Both the position numbers and the translations under genes were made by a program. A stretch of 37,110 nt of DNA. It comes from an uncultured Granulosicoccaceae bacterium. GTDB lineage: Bacteria; Pseudomonadota; Gammaproteobacteria; Granulosicoccales; Granulosicoccaceae. The first letter of the stretch is position 1, and each line of letters begins with the position of its first letter. Where the stretch lies: NCBI GenBank assembly GCA_937951345.1, contig CALFCF010000081.1, positions 1-37,110 of the forward strand. The letters are read 5' to 3'. The notes under the pieces were generated by a model. It saw only the letters and a list, made by a program, of their open reading frames with translations, was not told the origin of the DNA and made no database searches. Of this stretch, positions 34,385 through 37,110 are shown one piece after another.

Positions 34385-34694
34385 TCTGCGTTACAGAACG
34401 AGAACGCATTGTTCAAATTTGATTACTATTGCCCTGTATTGCAGGGCGATAGCTCGATTTTGCGATAACTCTATTGAACACGCGAATCTCTGTTGGCTTC
34501 TACCAAAATAAAAACATTTTTTTAAACAACAAGTAGGCATAAATACCATCCAGTTTCAGGATGTTCTGGTTTCTTTCAATATTTAATAGCCTCATTTCCT
34601 GACTGCACTCGCACGCTGCATTATTTGCTCGAGCAACTGCAGAACCTGTAATATTGATACTGGTAATTCGATTAAACTTGAGGAGTGACTCAAC
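34385..34694. other. Intergenic region with a hairpin
   Basis: The region after dctP has no gene. GCCCTG (34431-34436) and CAGGGC (34442-34447) form a 6 bp stem with a five-base loop, 47 bases after the stop. This could slow 3' decay or end transcription, but the following bases (GATAGCTCGATTTTG) are not a clean U-tract. The rest is A/T-rich with the ribosome site of the next gene at its end. Confidence 0.4.
34431..34447 (+). terminator. Possible terminator hairpin of the TRAP operon
   Basis: A perfect 6 bp G+C-rich stem (GCCCTG/CAGGGC) with a five-base loop lies 47 bases after the dctP stop. A T-run appears only about nine bases later. It may be a factor-dependent or weak intrinsic terminator. 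Confidence 0.35.
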
Positions 34695-35081
34695 ATGAGA
34701 ATACTAACGCTGGCAATAATCACATCGCTGCTAAGCACCCCACTGTTTGCCGCAGAGAAAAAACTGAATGGCCAACAGATAACAGATCTTTTAACTGGGA
34801 CTACCATTAAAGGTATCCACTACGGTGTAGAGACAAGACAGTATTTCTCCGAATCAGGGTTGACTCTTTGGATAAAAAGTGGCGATGAAAAGCCATCCGA
34901 GGCACGGTATAAAATTGAAAATGACCAGTACTGTTCTAGCTGGACAGGTTTGTGGAAGGAAGAGGATTACGGCTGTTTCAATATCGTTCATGACGAAGAA
35001 CAAAACGTCTACTATTTTCTGGGGGAGAATTTCCGGGCTCCTTTTGTAGTTAATAGCAAATTTGAACTCACCTTTGACTAG
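34695..35081 (+). CDS. Small exported protein of unknown function
   Basis: A protein of 128 residues with a clear signal peptide (MRILTLAIITSLLSTPLFA|AEKK) and a good ribosome site (GAGGAG, spacing nine). The mature part begins KKLNGQQITDLLTGTTIKG, then has alternating Tyr/Trp/Gly stretches (YFSESGLTLWIKSG, CSSWTGLWKEEDYGCFNI) and a C-terminal YYFLGENFRAPFVV. Two cysteines about 20 residues apart could form a disulphide in the periplasm. The pattern of a leading leucine/threonine-glycine motif followed by a beta-rich lipocalin-like body resembles small DUF995-type proteins, but this is by eye only. No membrane segment is present in the mature part. It stands alone between gaps of 310 and 480 bp. 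The function is unknown. Confidence 0.7.
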   Translation: MRILTLAIITSLLSTPLFAAEKKLNGQQITDLLTGTTIKGIHYGVETRQYFSESGLTLWIKSGDEKPSEARYKIENDQYCSSWTGLWKEEDYGCFNIVHDEEQNVYYFLGENFRAPFVVNSKFELTFD

Positions 35082-35564
35082 CAGACTTCAACTCTACGCG
35101 AACAGCAAGCTACTTGGCTTTTGTCGTTTCTCTAGGTTGACACCTTTAGCCTTCAATACGCCGAAAGATTCCGTTTATCTGCGCTCGTTGAAAGCCAAGA
35201 AGCAAATATAGAAAATTCGCCTCCCGGGCGGGTTTCAAAAATGATCAGAGCATCAACAATCCCACACTCATGGCAAAGAATGACGAAAATCCGTTCAATT
35301 TTTCTTTAATACACTCACGCAAAATAACTACAAAGCAACCCTCTGACATCCGAATCAGACTCATTAATCCAGCCAAACCTCATACTAATTGAACGCTGCC
35401 ATGTTAGTTTGCTTTAGCATTTGATGGGTTTCGCGCGGGTGAGAGTTACGCGATTGACTATGGCACTATCACTCAAAGAGCCAAGAACCAGATCAGGAAC
35501 TCACCGGGGACAGACAGTGTTTTTTTAACCACAGATTTGACAAACGAGAACAATATATATCTTG
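35082..35564. other. About 480 bp intergenic region
   Basis: No gene is seen. Near the end the string CGGGGACAGACAGTG (35505-35519) runs straight into a T-run (to 35526). It looks like the ends of REP/RAYT-associated elements of gammaproteobacteria (see findings). The rest is A/T-rich, with no clear hairpin terminator for either neighbour. Confidence 0.4.
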
Positions 35565-36506
35565 CTACTTGAAATCGTTTACGATTTTAAAATGGATACT
35601 TTCCCGAACGTGAGCCAGTACCATTCGGGATCGTGTGTAGACCAATGTGTATTTTCCTGAAACAGGAGCTTTAAACCGTAACTTTCTGTTTAGACGCTCA
35701 ATAACAAGTGGTAATTCGTCAAACACCATTCGATTCTTGGGATCGAATAACACAACTCGTCCAGTAGTTGGTGCCTTGACAAACAGCAACTCGTACTGCA
35801 TACCACCTGTAAGATTTATTCGAAAGAGGTCGCGGTCATCCATGCACAGTATTGAAATATACTCGATTCCAGTCTTTATAAGCGTTGCAGATGTAATACT
35901 ATCGTTCTCTTCAGTTTCTTCTTCAATACAAGGCGGTTTCGTAGCATACTTTTCGCGTTTCACCACTATCGTGTTCGAGACATTATTTGCGTAGTTGGTT
36001 TCACCCGGACCTTGCGAAAGTGGTTTGCGCTTTGGATTGGGTGGGTTGAGCAGAGCGTTCGAACTACTGTCAGGATCTATTTCAATTTTCACATAGGTGG
36101 GTGTGTGGGTAAAACGTGCTACCAGACCCACCGCATGAGTGTTTTTTTCATTGGTGATTTCTATTGAATCACCAGCTTGCAGGAATTTCTCGCTCTTACC
36201 ATCAATTCGAACAATCTCATCATATGAGACTATAGGGCCGGTACTAAAATCCTCACTTGTAGATTCGGACAGGGCCATTAGCCACGGTATTCTCGCTACG
36301 CCTGGACCCAGGTTCTTTAGTGTGGCTGTCCAATCAAAACCCTCGTAATCCGATTGACGTTCTTGAAAATTCGTCAATTGAAAATCATACGGAAGAGACT
36401 GTTTTGTACTTGCAGCTATCGAGTTGGCGTTAGAGCCGACCCCTGATGCCAATGCAAAAAAAGCGATTGTTAGTATGAGAGTGGTTTTCTGTTGTCTTAC
36501 CGCCAT
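35565..36506 (-). CDS. Exported protein with a PPC-like C-terminal domain
   Basis: The frame opens at a TTG (36566), but the ATG at 36506 follows AAGGG and gives a usual signal peptide: MAVRQQKTTLILTIAFFALASGVGSNA. About 313 residues. The first half (FQLTNFQERQSDYEGFDWTATLKNLGPGVARIPW, given here as landmark LKNLGPGVARIPW) looks like a CARDB/Ig-like beta domain. After a Pro/Arg-rich linker (NPPNPKRKP), the second half has EENDSITSATLIKTG, MDDRDLFRINLTGGMQYELLF and PVSGKYTLVYTRSR, the pattern of the bacterial pre-peptidase C-terminal (PPC) domain. Such domains usually follow secreted proteases, but no protease part is present here. It may be a surface or periplasmic binding protein. The function is unknown and the domain call is by eye. 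Confidence 0.7.
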   Translation of the reverse strand: MAVRQQKTTLILTIAFFALASGVGSNANSIAASTKQSLPYDFQLTNFQERQSDYEGFDWTATLKNLGPGVARIPWLMALSESTSEDFSTGPIVSYDEIVRIDGKSEKFLQAGDSIEITNEKNTHAVGLVARFTHTPTYVKIEIDPDSSSNALLNPPNPKRKPLSQGPGETNYANNVSNTIVVKREKYATKPPCIEEETEENDSITSATLIKTGIEYISILCMDDRDLFRINLTGGMQYELLFVKAPTTGRVVLFDPKNRMVFDELPLVIERLNRKLRFKAPVSGKYTLVYTRSRMVLAHVRESIHFKIVNDFK

Positions 36507-36801
36507 GCTAAACAAGCCCTTATTCGTGTAGTGCCTGACCTTAATTATCGCTTTACGATATACCAAGAAACACGTTTAATCTTTTCTTTGCCTTGGCCAC
36601 ATCATTCGGGTCAGAAGAATCTTCGTCTGACGAACATCCGATAAGGCTTAGGAACGAATTAGCCAGAACAGCATTAACGATATTTCTAACAACCACTTTT
36701 AATACGTCCAGTACAGGATCAGTGGGATGGAAGTTTCAGTCTAGCAATTTCTCTTTGGTACAAAGCGAATATGATGAAACAGTCATATCCGAACGCATGA
36801 T

Positions 36802-37110
36802 CTAGCCGGGACTGGACTCAAACTCAGATCGCAGCTTGGTTTTCAGGACTTTTCCGTAGTTATTCTTGGGCAATGTATCGATAAGGCGATAAAAACGCGG
36901 GCGTTTGTAGCGAGCGATATGATCCAGACACAGAGCATTCATTTCCTGCACTAGTCGGGCGATCTCTGTCCCTGACTCAAAAGTGGATGTATCAGGATTA
37001 TCAGTTTCGACTAATGTTTCAATATCGATTGTTGCATCCTTTGTCACAACGAATGCAACCACTATCTCACCCCATTCCCTGTTCGGTTTACCCACCACAG
37101 AAACTTCCTG
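36802..37110 (-). CDS. Acyl-CoA synthetase (AMP-binding), C-terminal fragment
   Basis: About 103 codons at the window edge with no start; the gene continues past 37110. The segment VSVVGKPNREWGEIVVAFVV is the A8-A9 region of adenylate-forming enzymes. The end RYKRPRFYRLIDTLPKNNYGKVLKTKLR holds the catalytic lysine in NYGKVLKTKLR (the A10 motif). The protein would activate a carboxylic acid with ATP to an acyl-CoA. A 20-residue Asp/Glu/Thr-rich stretch (ETDNPDTSTFESGTE) inside this domain is unusual and may be an insert. The stop is TAG at 36802-36804. The acid substrate and the gene's neighbours lie outside the window. The family is clear, the exact enzyme is not. Confidence 0.85.
   Translation of the reverse strand, partial: QEVSVVGKPNREWGEIVVAFVVTKDATIDIETLVETDNPDTSTFESGTEIARLVQEMNALCLDHIARYKRPRFYRLIDTLPKNNYGKVLKTKLRSEFESSPG

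Noticed and set aside
36593-36805. Plus-strand frame of 70 codons
   Set aside because: It is Ser/Thr/Asn-rich without a motif, sits between two minus-strand genes and slightly overlaps the acyl-CoA synthetase stop; not supported.

Overview
The window reads as a chromosome segment of a heterotrophic Pseudomonadota bacterium, most likely a marine gammaproteobacterium. This is inferred from moderate G+C, a TRAP transporter, a Tat-exported solute receptor, methylamine/betaine-type catabolism, a complete-looking hut cluster and dense single-function catabolic operons. The genus cannot be fixed from the sequence. No tRNA, rRNA, CRISPR array, intact insertion sequence, integrase or phage gene was seen.

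Left part (1-5143). A gene-free stretch full of inverted repeats (about 85-370), including a nearly perfect 30 bp palindrome, precedes a minus-strand gene for a protein arginine methyltransferase-like enzyme. About 1 kb without convincing genes follows. Then come a second, UbiE-like methyltransferase and an exported coiled-coil protein with an OmpA-type peptidoglycan-binding C-terminus.

Amine/alcohol block (5195-10696). A minus-strand run encodes a Nudix hydrolase, a choline-dehydrogenase-like GMC flavoenzyme and a class III aminotransferase. Across about 500 bp lies a divergent FAD amine oxidase of the DadA/PuuB kind. Together they look suited to oxidising amino alcohols or polyamines. Then come a DUF2147 exported protein, a hotdog thioesterase and NagA, all on the minus strand.

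Plus-strand catabolic run (13392-23762). A ferredoxin/rubredoxin reductase-like flavoprotein, a zinc alcohol dehydrogenase, a KduD-like reductase and a KdgK-like kinase form a 2-keto-3-deoxygluconate (hexuronate/aldonate) module. An intergenic region carrying a LacI-type palindrome and three phased CAAACGT units leads to an FMN-dependent 2-hydroxy-acid oxidase. Next is a tightly coupled pair: a dimethylglycine/sarcosine dehydrogenase-like FAD-GcvT fusion overlapping by one base a pyrrolysine-free MttB-family methyltransferase. An MsrA-like gene closes the run.

Histidine utilisation (23830-30758). hutF-hutC on the minus strand diverge from hutH-hutU-hutI. An 18 bp imperfect palindrome in the divergent promoter overlaps the -10 elements of both directions and is the obvious HutC operator. 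HutF implies the formylglutamate route, but the last enzyme (N-formylglutamate deformylase, HutG) is not in the window. A TRAP transporter (dctQ, dctM, dctP) follows after a gap of about 650 bp and may import a related carboxylate.

Right end (34385-37110). Two exported proteins of unknown role (one small, one with a PPC-like domain), intergenic DNA with a possible REP/RAYT-like end, and the C-terminal piece of an acyl-CoA synthetase cut by the window edge.
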